From Gammaproteobacteria bacterium (GTDB lineage Bacteria > Pseudomonadota > Gammaproteobacteria > Pseudomonadales > Halieaceae): DNA of 7,874 bases. The notes beneath the pieces were generated by a model that was not told the origin of the DNA, ran no database searches, and saw only the letters and a list, made by a program, of their open reading frames with translations. Shown here in pieces: positions 1 through 5,279 of this stretch. The DNA lies in assembly GCA_029859085.1 (NCBI GenBank), contig JAOUDU010000103.1, positions 1 through 7,874 of the forward strand. The letters are read 5' to 3'. Every line of letters starts with the position of its first letter. Position 1 is the first letter of the stretch. The position numbers and the translations under genes were made by a program.

Positions 1-204
1 CAGTTCCTGTTCGCAGAAGTGCCGGCGCAGTTCCAGGGTGGAGAAATCGAGAAAGCCGAAGTTGACGGGCTTCTTGATCTTGTAGGCAAACTCGCCGCAG
101 AGGATCACCCAGGATATGTGGGTTTCGCGCAATATGGCCCCGCCGCAGGGATGGCTGAAAGCCCCTGGTCGCATCAACTGCTGCAGTGTGCTGCTGTCCA
201 TCAT
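1..204 (-). CDS. Aminoglycoside-phosphotransferase-like kinase (COG2187 type), N-terminal part, cut by window edge
   Basis: Read from 204 leftwards, 68 codons stay open to the window edge. The start is the first of two adjacent ATGs (202-204, then 199-201); an in-frame stop at 241-243 with no other start in between limits the choice. The visible protein has a segment ISWVILCGEFAYKIKKP (residues 30-46) followed by VNFGFLDFSTLE (47-58) and a CEQEL-type stretch at the edge. This is the hallmark N-terminus of COG2187 proteins, which carry an aminoglycoside-phosphotransferase (APH)-like kinase fold and are often fused to a C-terminal P-loop kinase domain. The Lys-rich KIKKP strand is where such kinases place the ATP-binding lysine. 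The substrate is unknown, and the name does not imply drug resistance. Whether the P-loop half exists lies outside the window. The ribosome site is weak (GGAC a few bases upstream). The gene is divergent from recA. Confidence 0.75.
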   Translation of the reverse strand, partial: MMDSSTLQQLMRPGAFSHPCGGAILRETHISWVILCGEFAYKIKKPVNFGFLDFSTLELRRHFCEQEL

Positions 205-228
205 CGCGTCCGGTTTGTGTCGCTGTCC

Positions 229-240
229 CGTCCCGGGACG
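229..240. repeat. Perfect 12-bp palindrome upstream of the kinase gene
   Basis: CGTCCCGGGACG equals its own reverse complement. It lies 24 bases upstream of the kinase ATG (202-204), where an operator could sit. It is GC-rich, so chance is a real alternative; no regulator is assigned. Confidence 0.4.
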
Positions 241-285
241 TTACCACCGTGCGGGAGGGGCTGTACATGGAGTGGGTATTAGGGA

Positions 286-299
286 TGCAATTTATTGCA
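286..299. repeat. AT-rich 14-bp dyad (TGCAAT-TT-ATTGCA)
   Basis: Two 6-base arms are separated by TT. The dyad sits in the middle of the divergent kinase/recA spacer and is AT-rich in a GC-rich setting, which fits a dimeric-regulator site. It overlaps the left arm of a second inverted repeat (282-288 with 313-319), so in RNA the two hairpins could not form together. No regulator is assigned. Confidence 0.4.
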
Positions 300-316
300 C
301 TGCCCCGGCGCGGCAT

Positions 317-329
317 CCCGGCCGCCGGG
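317..329. repeat. 13-base hairpin repeat, copy 1
   Basis: CCCGGCCGCCGGG can fold as a 5-bp stem with a 3-base loop. An identical copy lies at 368-380, 51 bases further on and also upstream of recA. Confidence 0.45.
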
Positions 330-367
330 CGGCCTTACCTGTCGCCATATCAGGCGGGTTTTTCCGA

Positions 368-380
368 CCCGGCCGCCGGG
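368..380. repeat. 13-base hairpin repeat, copy 2
   Basis: This is an exact copy of the sequence at 317-329. It lies 44 bases before the SOS box. It is not followed directly by a T-run, so it does not look like a normal intrinsic terminator. Confidence 0.45.
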
Positions 381-404
381 ACCGAATTTAATTGTTTTTG
401 GGGC

Positions 405-447
405 TTGCAATCCGTTTTCAAACCACTGAGTATATATACAGTAGTAT
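405..447 (+). promoter_or_regulatory. recA: Probable recA promoter region
   Basis: Candidate elements are TTGCAA (405-410) or TTTTCA (415-420) as the -35 box, and GAGTAT (428-433) or TAGTAT (442-447) as the -10 box. TTGCAA with GAGTAT gives a 17-base spacer. TAGTAT directly abuts the right end of the SOS core, the arrangement seen in the E. coli recA promoter, but its -35 partner would be poorly spaced. Either way the SOS box overlaps the region RNA polymerase must occupy, so LexA repression is expected. The exact start of transcription cannot be fixed from sequence. Confidence 0.55.
424..443 (+). promoter_or_regulatory. SOS box (LexA operator) of recA
   Basis: The 20 bases CACTGAGTATATATACAGTA match the E. 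coli-type SOS consensus TACTGTATATATATACAGTA at 17 of 20 positions, including the CTG-N10-CAG core (426-441). It lies 32 bases upstream of the recA ATG, overlapping the promoter. LexA bound here would repress recA, and cleavage of LexA stimulated by RecA on single-stranded DNA would relieve it. The spacing and sequence make this the clearest regulatory site in the window. Confidence 0.9.
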
Positions 448-475
448 TACTGGACGACCACAGGAGATCGCAACA

Positions 476-1537
476 ATGGAAGCCAATAAAGTCAAAGCGC
501 TGGAAGCTGCACTGAGCCAGATTGATCGCCAGTTCGGCAAGGGAACGGTCATGCGGATGGGGGACCAGCCGCGGGTTGTGATGCCCTCCATCTCCACCGG
601 TTCACTGGGCCTGGATATTGCCCTGGGTATCGGCGGCCTGCCCAAGGGCCGCATCTGCGAGATCTACGGGCCGGAGTCATCGGGCAAGACCACCCTGACC
701 CTGCAGGTGATCGCCGAGGCCCAGAAGGCCGGCGGTACCGCGGCCTTTATCGACGCCGAACATGCGCTGGACCCGATCTACGCCGAGAAGCTCGGTGTCA
801 GGGTGGAGGACCTTATCATGTCCCAGCCCGATACCGGTGAACAGGCACTGGAAGTGGCTGAGATGCTGGTGCGTTCCGGCGCGGTGGACGTACTGGTGAT
901 CGATTCGGTTGCCGCCCTGACCCCGCGGGCTGAAATCGAGGGCGAGATGGGCGATTCCCATGTCGGCCTGCAGGCCCGCCTGCTCAGCCAGGCCATGCGC
1001 AAGCTTACCGGCGCCATCAAGCAGACCAACTGCCTGGTTATTTTCATCAACCAGATCCGGATGAAGATCGGTGTCATGTTCGGCAACCCCGAAACCACCA
1101 CCGGCGGCAACGCCCTCAAGTTCTACTCCTCGGTGCGCCTCGATATCCGCCGCACCGGCGCGGTCAAGGACGGCGACGAGGTCGTGGGTAACGAGACCCG
1201 CGTCAAAGTGGTGAAAAACAAGGTGGCGCCACCCTTCAAGCAGGCTGAGTTCCAGATCATGTACGGCAAGGGCATCTACCATATGGGCGAAGTTATCGAC
1301 TGGGGTGTGAAGCTGAATCTGGTCGACAAGTCCGGCGCCTGGTATGCCTACAAGGGCGACAAGATAGGCCAGGGCAAGGCCAACGCGGCCAAGTTCCTGG
1401 AGGACAACCCGGCATTGGCAAGTGAGATCGAAACCCAGATCCGCACCCAGATGCTCAGCCAGGAAGTGCCGCCTGCCAGGGGCGCCGTCGCTGCCGCCGC
1501 CGCGGATGACGAGGACATTACCGCCGACCAGGAGTAA
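476..1537 (+). CDS. recA: RecA recombinase
   Basis: The 353-residue product has the same length as E. coli RecA. It is the ATP-dependent strand-exchange protein that coats single-stranded DNA, drives homologous recombination and stimulates LexA self-cleavage in the SOS response. Visible landmarks are the Walker A loop GPESSGKT (65-72), catalytic Glu95 in IDAEHALDP, Walker B VLVIDS (139-144), the DNA-binding L1 loop around [11 protein letters not shown] (154-164), FINQIR with the ATP-sensing Gln193, and the L2 region [17 protein letters not shown] (201-217). The C-terminus is an acidic tail (DDED...DQE) after an Ala-rich stretch, as expected for the autoinhibitory tail. The frame is open upstream to a TTG at 392, but the ATG at 476 is preferred: it begins the conserved N-terminal helix and follows AGGAG (462-466) at 9 bases, whereas 392 would place the SOS box inside the gene. 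It is followed by a terminator and recX. Confidence 0.98.
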   Translation: MEANKVKALEAALSQIDRQFGKGTVMRMGDQPRVVMPSISTGSLGLDIALGIGGLPKGRICEIYGPESSGKTTLTLQVIAEAQKAGGTAAFIDAEHALDPIYAEKLGVRVEDLIMSQPDTGEQALEVAEMLVRSGAVDVLVIDSVAALTPRAEIEGEMGDSHVGLQARLLSQAMRKLTGAIKQTNCLVIFINQIRMKIGVMFGNPETTTGGNALKFYSSVRLDIRRTGAVKDGDEVVGNETRVKVVKNKVAPPFKQAEFQIMYGKGIYHMGEVIDWGVKLNLVDKSGAWYAYKGDKIGQGKANAAKFLEDNPALASEIETQIRTQMLSQEVPPARGAVAAAAADDEDITADQE

Positions 1538-1538
1538 T

Positions 1539-1551
1539 CCTGCTCGGCAGG
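1539..1551 (+). repeat. Small hairpin just after the recA stop codon
   Basis: CCTGC-TCG-GCAGG forms a 5-bp stem with a 3-base loop, starting one base after the recA stop (1535-1537). It has no T-run. It may modestly shape the 3' end of the recA message; chance is possible. Confidence 0.35.
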
Positions 1552-1581
1552 TGACACCAGATTGCTGCACGCTTTCTTACA

Positions 1582-1630
1582 GGTGCCGGGAACCCGCTTA
1601 TCTCCCCGAACAGCCCCGGCGCCTTTTTTT
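1582..1630 (+). terminator. Intrinsic terminator between recA and recX
   Basis: GGTGCCGGG (1582-1590) pairs with CCCGGCGCC (1615-1623) to give a 9-bp stem with one G-U pair and a 24-base loop, followed at once by seven Ts (1624-1630). It would end most recA transcripts before recX. A partly leaky terminator in the same place is known in E. coli, where it keeps RecX low relative to RecA. The loop is longer than in most terminators, so efficiency is uncertain. The T-run stops two bases before the recX ATG, so the element also occupies the recX ribosome-binding region. Confidence 0.8.
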
Positions 1631-1632
1631 CG

Positions 1633-2094
1633 ATGACTGACACCGACTCCCCACTGATCAATCCGGCGGATATACGCCGGGCGGCGATGAACCTGCTGGC
1701 AAGGCGGGAGCATTCCCTGGGCGAGTTGCGCCAGAAACTGCGGCGTCATTTTGACGATGAGACCCTGGTGGAAACCCAGTTGCAGAAACTGGTGGAGGAG
1801 AATCTCCAGAGCGATGACCGCTACGCCGAGAGTTTCGCCCGCTTGCGTGCGCTGCGGGGCTACGGCCCGGCCCGGGTGCGGCAGGAAATGCGTGAAAAAT
1901 CCATCTCTGACGCAGCTGTCGCCAGGGCCTTTGAAGCCGCGGCCCTGGACTGGTGGGCATTGGCCGAAGCGGTTTTCCGCAAGAAATTCGGCGCGCCGGG
2001 GCAGGTGGACCTGAAGGAGAAGGCCCGGCGCATCCGCTTTATGCAATACCGCGGCTTTTCCGCCGATCACTACCAGCACCTGGTGGGCGACTGA
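1633..2094 (+). CDS. recX: RecX, regulator of RecA filaments
   Basis: The 153-residue product is close to the usual RecX length (about 150-165). RecX proteins are made of tandem three-helix repeats that bind the groove of RecA filaments and limit their growth and activity. Seen here are the N-terminal signature AAMNLLARREHSLGELRQKL (residues 17-36), a central DDRYAESFARLRALRGYGPARV stretch (about 57-78), and the C-terminal KARRIRFMQYRGFSADHY (about 130-147). The ATG at 1633 is the only standard start between the upstream in-frame stop (1552-1554) and the conserved core; the next ATG (1687) would begin within the signature helix. No Shine-Dalgarno sequence is visible, because terminator stem and T-run fill the preceding bases. 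Expression probably depends on read-through from recA, giving low SOS-linked levels. Confidence 0.95.
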   Translation: MTDTDSPLINPADIRRAAMNLLARREHSLGELRQKLRRHFDDETLVETQLQKLVEENLQSDDRYAESFARLRALRGYGPARVRQEMREKSISDAAVARAFEAAALDWWALAEAVFRKKFGAPGQVDLKEKARRIRFMQYRGFSADHYQHLVGD

Positions 2095-2107
2095 ATGGCT
2101 TTGCCGG

Positions 2108-2135
2108 TTGCCTGATCGGGCCTGTGGGTTACAAT
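2108..2135 (+). promoter_or_regulatory. Candidate sigma-70 promoter for the beta-CASP hydrolase gene
   Basis: TTGCCT (2108-2113) and TACAAT (2130-2135) are separated by 16 bases. The -10 box matches the consensus at 5 of 6 positions, the -35 at 4 of 6. Transcription would start near 2142, leaving a leader of about 58 bases before the ATG at 2200. This suggests the hydrolase gene is expressed independently of recA-recX. Confidence 0.5.
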
Positions 2136-2199
2136 CCGGGTTGTTCCGATTCCCGCGGCGGGTGAGCCGCACTACCAAACAGCAGGAGCTCCGCTGCAG

Positions 2200-3603
2200 A
2201 TGGCAACGATTACCTTTCTCGGAGCGGCCCAGGAGGTCACCGGTTCCTGCCACATGCTGGAAGGCCCCGGAACGGGCCGTGTGCTGCTCGACTGCGGTAT
2301 GCACCAGGGCGGCGATGCGGTAGAGCGCATCCAGGACGAGCAGTTTCCCTTCGATCCGGCCTCTATCGATGCAGTGGTGTTGTCCCATGCCCATCTCGAT
2401 CATTCGGGCCTGCTGCCCCGACTCCGCCACGAGGGGTTCAGCGGCCCGGTCATTTGTACCCGGGCCACCGCCGAGCTGCTGGAAATAATGCTGAATGATT
2501 CGGTCGGCCTGTACCTGCGGGACCTGGAGCGGACCAATGTCCGCAATGCGAGGCAGGGCCGGCCGCTACTGGATCCAATCTATACCATGGACGATGTCGA
2601 GGCGGTGCTAAAACAATGTGACGGCCATCGCTACCGCGAAAGCGTACCGCTGGGGGAGAGCGCCTCGGTCTGTTTTTACGACGCAGGGCATATCCTGGGA
2701 TCCTCCATCGTCGAGATCACCCTGCGGGAACATAACGAGGAAAAGGTCCTGGTTTTTTCCGGCGACCTGGGCAAGGCCGACTCGGCGCTGATGAACGAAC
2801 CCACCAGCCTGACCCGGGCCGACCTGCTGCTGGTTGAGAGCACGTATGGCGACCGTGACCACCGCGGCGAGCAGGACACGGTGGTACAACTGCGCGACAT
2901 CCTGCGGGAAACCTGGCAGGCGGGTGGCAACGTGATGATACCCGCCTTCGCGGTGGGGCGTACCCAGGACCTGCTGTTCCACCTCGGGTGCCTGCATCAC
3001 GATGGCGAGCTGGACAACTGGCAGGTGTTCCTGGACAGCCCCATGGCCATCGCGGTAACCCGTGTATACGACCGCTGGCTGAAATTGCTCGATGGGGACG
3101 ATATACGCCACCTCAGCGATGCCCATAAAAGTTCCCTGGAGAACTTCCTGCCCACGCTCAACCTGGCGTCCGGCACCGACGAGTCAATGGCTATCAACCG
3201 TATCAAGAGCGGCGCCATTATTATCGCCGGCAGTGGCATGTGTACCGGCGGCCGGATCCGGCACCATTTCAAGCAGCGCATATGGGACCGTCGCAACACT
3301 GTGATTTTTACCGGTTACCAGGCCCAAGGCACCCTCGGCCGCGTGATTGTGGACGGGGCAAAAAATATCAAGATGTTCGGTGAGGACTATGTGGTCAAGG
3401 CCCGGGTGGAGACCCTGGGCGGGCTTTCTGCCCATGCCGGGCAGCGCGAGTTGCTGGCGTGGGTCGCCGGCTTTCAGCCGCCGCCCCGGACCCTGCTGGT
3501 GCACGGTGAGGCCAGCTCCCAGGACGCGATGGCGGACAAGCTCTGGAAGGACCAGTCCCTGAAAGTGAAGATCCCGGCGCGGGGCGACAGTATCGTATTT
3601 TGA
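2200..3603 (+). CDS. Beta-CASP metallo-beta-lactamase-fold hydrolase, probable RNA nuclease
   Basis: This 467-residue cytoplasmic protein belongs to the COG1236-like bacterial relatives of CPSF-73 and archaeal KH-CPSF nucleases. The metallo-beta-lactamase core shows the zinc motif HAHLDH (residues 63-68), a further ligand His164 in DAGHILGSS, and Asp189 in FSGDLG. The beta-CASP insert follows, with ESTYGDRDH (213-221), PAFAVGRTQ (248-256) and SGMCTGGRIRHH (345-356, motif B). A C-terminal RMMBL part contains TGYQAQGTLGR (371-381), LSAHAGQ (409-415) and LVHGE (433-437). All metal ligands expected for two zinc ions appear present, so it should be active. Family members act on RNA as endo- or exonucleases; the in vivo substrate of bacterial versions is poorly known. 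The ATG at 2200 follows AGGAG (2184-2188) at 11 bases. Its own promoter is likely. No terminator is evident after it. Confidence 0.92.
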   Translation: MATITFLGAAQEVTGSCHMLEGPGTGRVLLDCGMHQGGDAVERIQDEQFPFDPASIDAVVLSHAHLDHSGLLPRLRHEGFSGPVICTRATAELLEIMLNDSVGLYLRDLERTNVRNARQGRPLLDPIYTMDDVEAVLKQCDGHRYRESVPLGESASVCFYDAGHILGSSIVEITLREHNEEKVLVFSGDLGKADSALMNEPTSLTRADLLLVESTYGDRDHRGEQDTVVQLRDILRETWQAGGNVMIPAFAVGRTQDLLFHLGCLHHDGELDNWQVFLDSPMAIAVTRVYDRWLKLLDGDDIRHLSDAHKSSLENFLPTLNLASGTDESMAINRIKSGAIIIAGSGMCTGGRIRHHFKQRIWDRRNTVIFTGYQAQGTLGRVIVDGAKNIKMFGEDYVVKARVETLGGLSAHAGQRELLAWVAGFQPPPRTLLVHGEASSQDAMADKLWKDQSLKVKIPARGDSIVF

Positions 3604-3656
3604 TAGTCCCGAGGCTGGCCGTATCGCCGGATCTGGACTATGTTCTTGGGTGAGCG

Positions 3657-3673
3657 CAGCGCCTGCAGCGCTG
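3657..3673 (+). repeat. Inverted repeat upstream of the DUF1326 gene
   Basis: CAGCGC-CTGCA-GCGCTG gives a 6-bp stem with a 5-base loop, 19 bases before the DUF1326 ATG. There is no T-run, so it does not look like a terminator of the preceding gene. It could be an operator or a leader hairpin; no regulator is assigned. Confidence 0.35.
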
Positions 3674-3692
3674 TCAAACCGGGAGAGCCGCA

Positions 3693-4334
3693 ATGATACC
3701 TTGGGAGATACAGGGGGTAGAGTTTTCCAGTTGCAACTGCGCCTACGGGTGCCCCTGCCAGTTCAATGCCTTGCCGACCTACGGCAATTGCGAGGCGGCC
3801 GTGGGTCTGCATATAGAGCACGGGCGGTTCGGTGAGGTTTCACTGAGCGGCCTGGATTCCGTGATGATCATGTGGTGGCCGGGTCCCATTCACGAGGGCG
3901 GCGGCAAGGTATTTGCGATCATCGATGAAAGGGCAGACGAGGCTCAGCGAGAGAGTTTACTCACGATTTTCACCGGGGGTGAAACCGACGCGGGGGCGAC
4001 GGTCTGGAATGTCTTTGCCGCCACCATGGATCAGGTATTCGAGCCGGTATTCAAACCCATTGACATCGCCATCGACGTCGATGCACGGGTCGCCCATGTT
4101 CGGGTGGAAGGGCTGGTCGATACCCGTGGCCAGCCTATCCGCAACCCTGTAACCGGTGAAGAGCACCGTGCCCGCATCGACCTTCCCAACGGCTTCGAGT
4201 ACACCCTCGCGGAAATGGGAGCGTCCCACGTCAGCACCTCGGGACCCATCGAGCTTTCCTTCGCGGACCGCTATGGCCAGTTTGCCCATCTGCATCTCAA
4301 CAACCACGGCGTAGTGAGGGCGAAAGCTGCCTGA
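3693..4334 (+). CDS. DUF1326 family cysteine-rich protein
   Basis: The 213-residue product has no signal peptide or membrane segment. Near the N-terminus is a clustered Cys motif C-x-C-x3-C-x-C (Cys14, 16, 20, 22, in SSCNCAYGCPCQF), with Cys33 following; this is the hallmark of DUF1326 and suggests metal binding. Further family features are MIMWWPGPIHEGGGKVFAIIDE (around 58-79, loop and strand), and NPVTGEEHRARIDLPNGFEY (151-170). The biochemical function of the family is not established; metal binding is inferred from the cysteines. The start is well supported by GGGAGAG (3681-3687) five bases before the ATG. The DUF2182 membrane protein gene begins 34 bases after its stop. These two families are commonly neighbours, so they probably work together. 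Confidence 0.85.
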   Translation: MIPWEIQGVEFSSCNCAYGCPCQFNALPTYGNCEAAVGLHIEHGRFGEVSLSGLDSVMIMWWPGPIHEGGGKVFAIIDERADEAQRESLLTIFTGGETDAGATVWNVFAATMDQVFEPVFKPIDIAIDVDARVAHVRVEGLVDTRGQPIRNPVTGEEHRARIDLPNGFEYTLAEMGASHVSTSGPIELSFADRYGQFAHLHLNNHGVVRAKAA

Positions 4335-4368
4335 GCAGCGCGCTGGGCGAGGGCTGACCGCAGCAGAG

Positions 4369-5154
4369 TTGCTCCTGCGCCGCGATCGCCTGATTATCGC
4401 CGCCTGCCTCGGTATAATCTGCCTGATCAGCTGGTATTACCTGCTCACCGGGGCAGGTACCGGTATGAGCGTGCTGGCCATGTCCTCTTTCCAGTTTCCG
4501 CTACCGGTGCAATCCGGAAGCGCGGGCAGCTGGCCGCCGGCCTACTGGGGGCTCATGATCGGCATGTGGTGGGTCATGATGATTGCCATGATGTTGCCCG
4601 GCGCCGCCCCGATGGTACTGCTCTATGCCCGGGTCCAGCGCCACAACTGGAAGCAGGCGGGTGTCGTTGGCGCACTGGTGCCGACCCTGTCTTTTGTCGC
4701 CGGGTATCTCGCCTCCTGGCTGGTCTTCGGCCTGCTGGCCACCGGACTGCAATGGGCCCTGGAACAGTTCGGGCTGGTACACGGCATGATGATGTGGAGT
4801 AACAGCCATGTACTTTCCGCCGCATTCCTGTTGCTGGCCGGCGCCTACCAGTTTTCACCCCTCAAGGGCGCCTGCCTGAGCCACTGCCGCAATCCCGCGG
4901 ACTTCCTGTCCCGGCACTGGCGCAGCGGTCGCCTGGGTGCACTGTGCCTTGGATGGCTGCACGGTATGTACTGTGTCGGCTGCTGCTGGGTCCTGATGCT
5001 CCTGCTGTTTGTCGGGGGCGTCATGAACCTGGTGTGGATAGCGGGCCTCGCTATCGTGGTGTTACTGGAGAAACTGCTGCCCCGTGGCGAGTGGCTGGCC
5101 CGCGCCTCCGGTGTCGCGATGCTGGTGGCCGGGGGCTGGCTGCTGCTCGCTTGA
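4369..5154 (+). CDS. DUF2182 predicted metal-binding integral membrane protein
   Basis: This polytopic inner-membrane protein has 261 residues from TTG at 4369. Likely membrane segments lie near residues 8-26, 59-77, 97-125, 146-162, 197-235 (two segments) and 243-261. Family hallmarks are MWWVMMIAMMLPGAAPMVLLYA (about 66-87), YQFSPLKGACLSHCRNP (160-176), GWLHGMYCVGCCWVLM (195-210) and GVMNLVW...VLLEKLLPRG (217-240). Conserved Cys169, Cys173, Cys202, Cys205, Cys206 and His172, His199 would suit metal or thiol chemistry at the membrane; the actual substrate is unknown. No ATG lies in frame before the first membrane segment. Choices are TTG 4369 or, less usual, CTG 4354, which follows GAGGG directly and would add TAAE to the N-terminus. 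Probably co-transcribed with the DUF1326 gene. No signs of truncation. Confidence 0.85.
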   Translation: MLLRRDRLIIAACLGIICLISWYYLLTGAGTGMSVLAMSSFQFPLPVQSGSAGSWPPAYWGLMIGMWWVMMIAMMLPGAAPMVLLYARVQRHNWKQAGVVGALVPTLSFVAGYLASWLVFGLLATGLQWALEQFGLVHGMMMWSNSHVLSAAFLLLAGAYQFSPLKGACLSHCRNPADFLSRHWRSGRLGALCLGWLHGMYCVGCCWVLMLLLFVGGVMNLVWIAGLAIVVLLEKLLPRGEWLARASGVAMLVAGGWLLLA

Positions 5155-5169
5155 GCGGCTCCCACAAAT

Positions 5170-5201
5170 ACCGGGACTGGGGATCAGGTAATATTCCCGG
5201 T
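5170..5201 (+). repeat. Inverted repeat in the spacer before gss
   Basis: ACCGGGA (5170-5176) pairs with TCCCGGT (5195-5201), a 7-bp stem with an 18-base AT-richer loop. It lies 16 bases after the DUF2182 stop. No T-run follows, so an intrinsic terminator is unlikely. It could mark the end of the preceding unit by another route, or be an operator for gss. Confidence 0.35.
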
Positions 5202-5221
5202 GGTGGGCAGCCCCGCGGATA

Positions 5222-5250
5222 TTGCCAAGCGGGCGGTGGCGGCCGATGAT
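5222..5250 (+). promoter_or_regulatory. Candidate sigma-70 promoter for gss
   Basis: TTGCCA (5222-5227, 5 of 6 matches to the -35 consensus) and GATGAT (5245-5250, 4 of 6 to the -10) are separated by exactly 17 bases. Transcription would begin around 5257, about 23 bases before the GTG start. The GC-rich spacer between the boxes makes it a moderate candidate only. Confidence 0.4.
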
Positions 5251-5279
5251 ACACCCCGTCGTTTGCAGATGGATGTGTA

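Larger units (their letters stand above)
205..475. other. Divergent intergenic region between kinase gene and recA, rich in dyad symmetry
   Basis: This stretch has no convincing gene; the short open frames across it lack ribosome sites and recognisable motifs. It contains a perfect 12-bp palindrome (229-240), a TGCAAT-TT-ATTGCA dyad (286-299), a 7-bp inverted repeat GGGATGC/GCATCCC (282-288 with 313-319), and a 13-base GC-rich hairpin sequence present twice (317-329 and 368-380). The recA promoter and SOS box occupy the right end (about 405-447). The left part should carry the promoter of the kinase gene, but I could not assign one with confidence. A short hairpin CGCC-ATATCA-GGCG (343-346 with 353-356) followed by GG and five Ts ending at 363 looks weakly terminator-like on the plus strand, with no known transcript for it to end. 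Confidence 0.6.

Noticed and set aside
392..475. Possible longer RecA starting at TTG 392
   Set aside because: The extra 28 residues would be translated from the promoter and SOS box; the ATG at 476 has a ribosome site and gives the standard 353-residue protein.
19..515. Short plus-strand open frames in the first 500 bases
   Set aside because: They run antisense to the kinase gene or through the structured spacer, with no ribosome site or motif.
677..1570. Long open frame on the minus strand (297 codons) opposite recA
   Set aside because: It is a shadow of the recA frame in GC-rich DNA. The translation has no recognisable motifs, and recA is certain on the other strand.
1348..2430. Long open frame on the minus strand (360 codons) across the end of recA, recX and the start of the hydrolase gene
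   Set aside because: It overlaps three well-supported plus-strand genes and shows no family signature; explained by codon bias.
3409..3415. LSAHAGQ (residues 409-415, near bases 3424-3444) where many homologues have SAHADQ
   Set aside because: The metal-linked His is kept and Gly at this place occurs in many bacterial members, so it is not evidence for an inactive enzyme.
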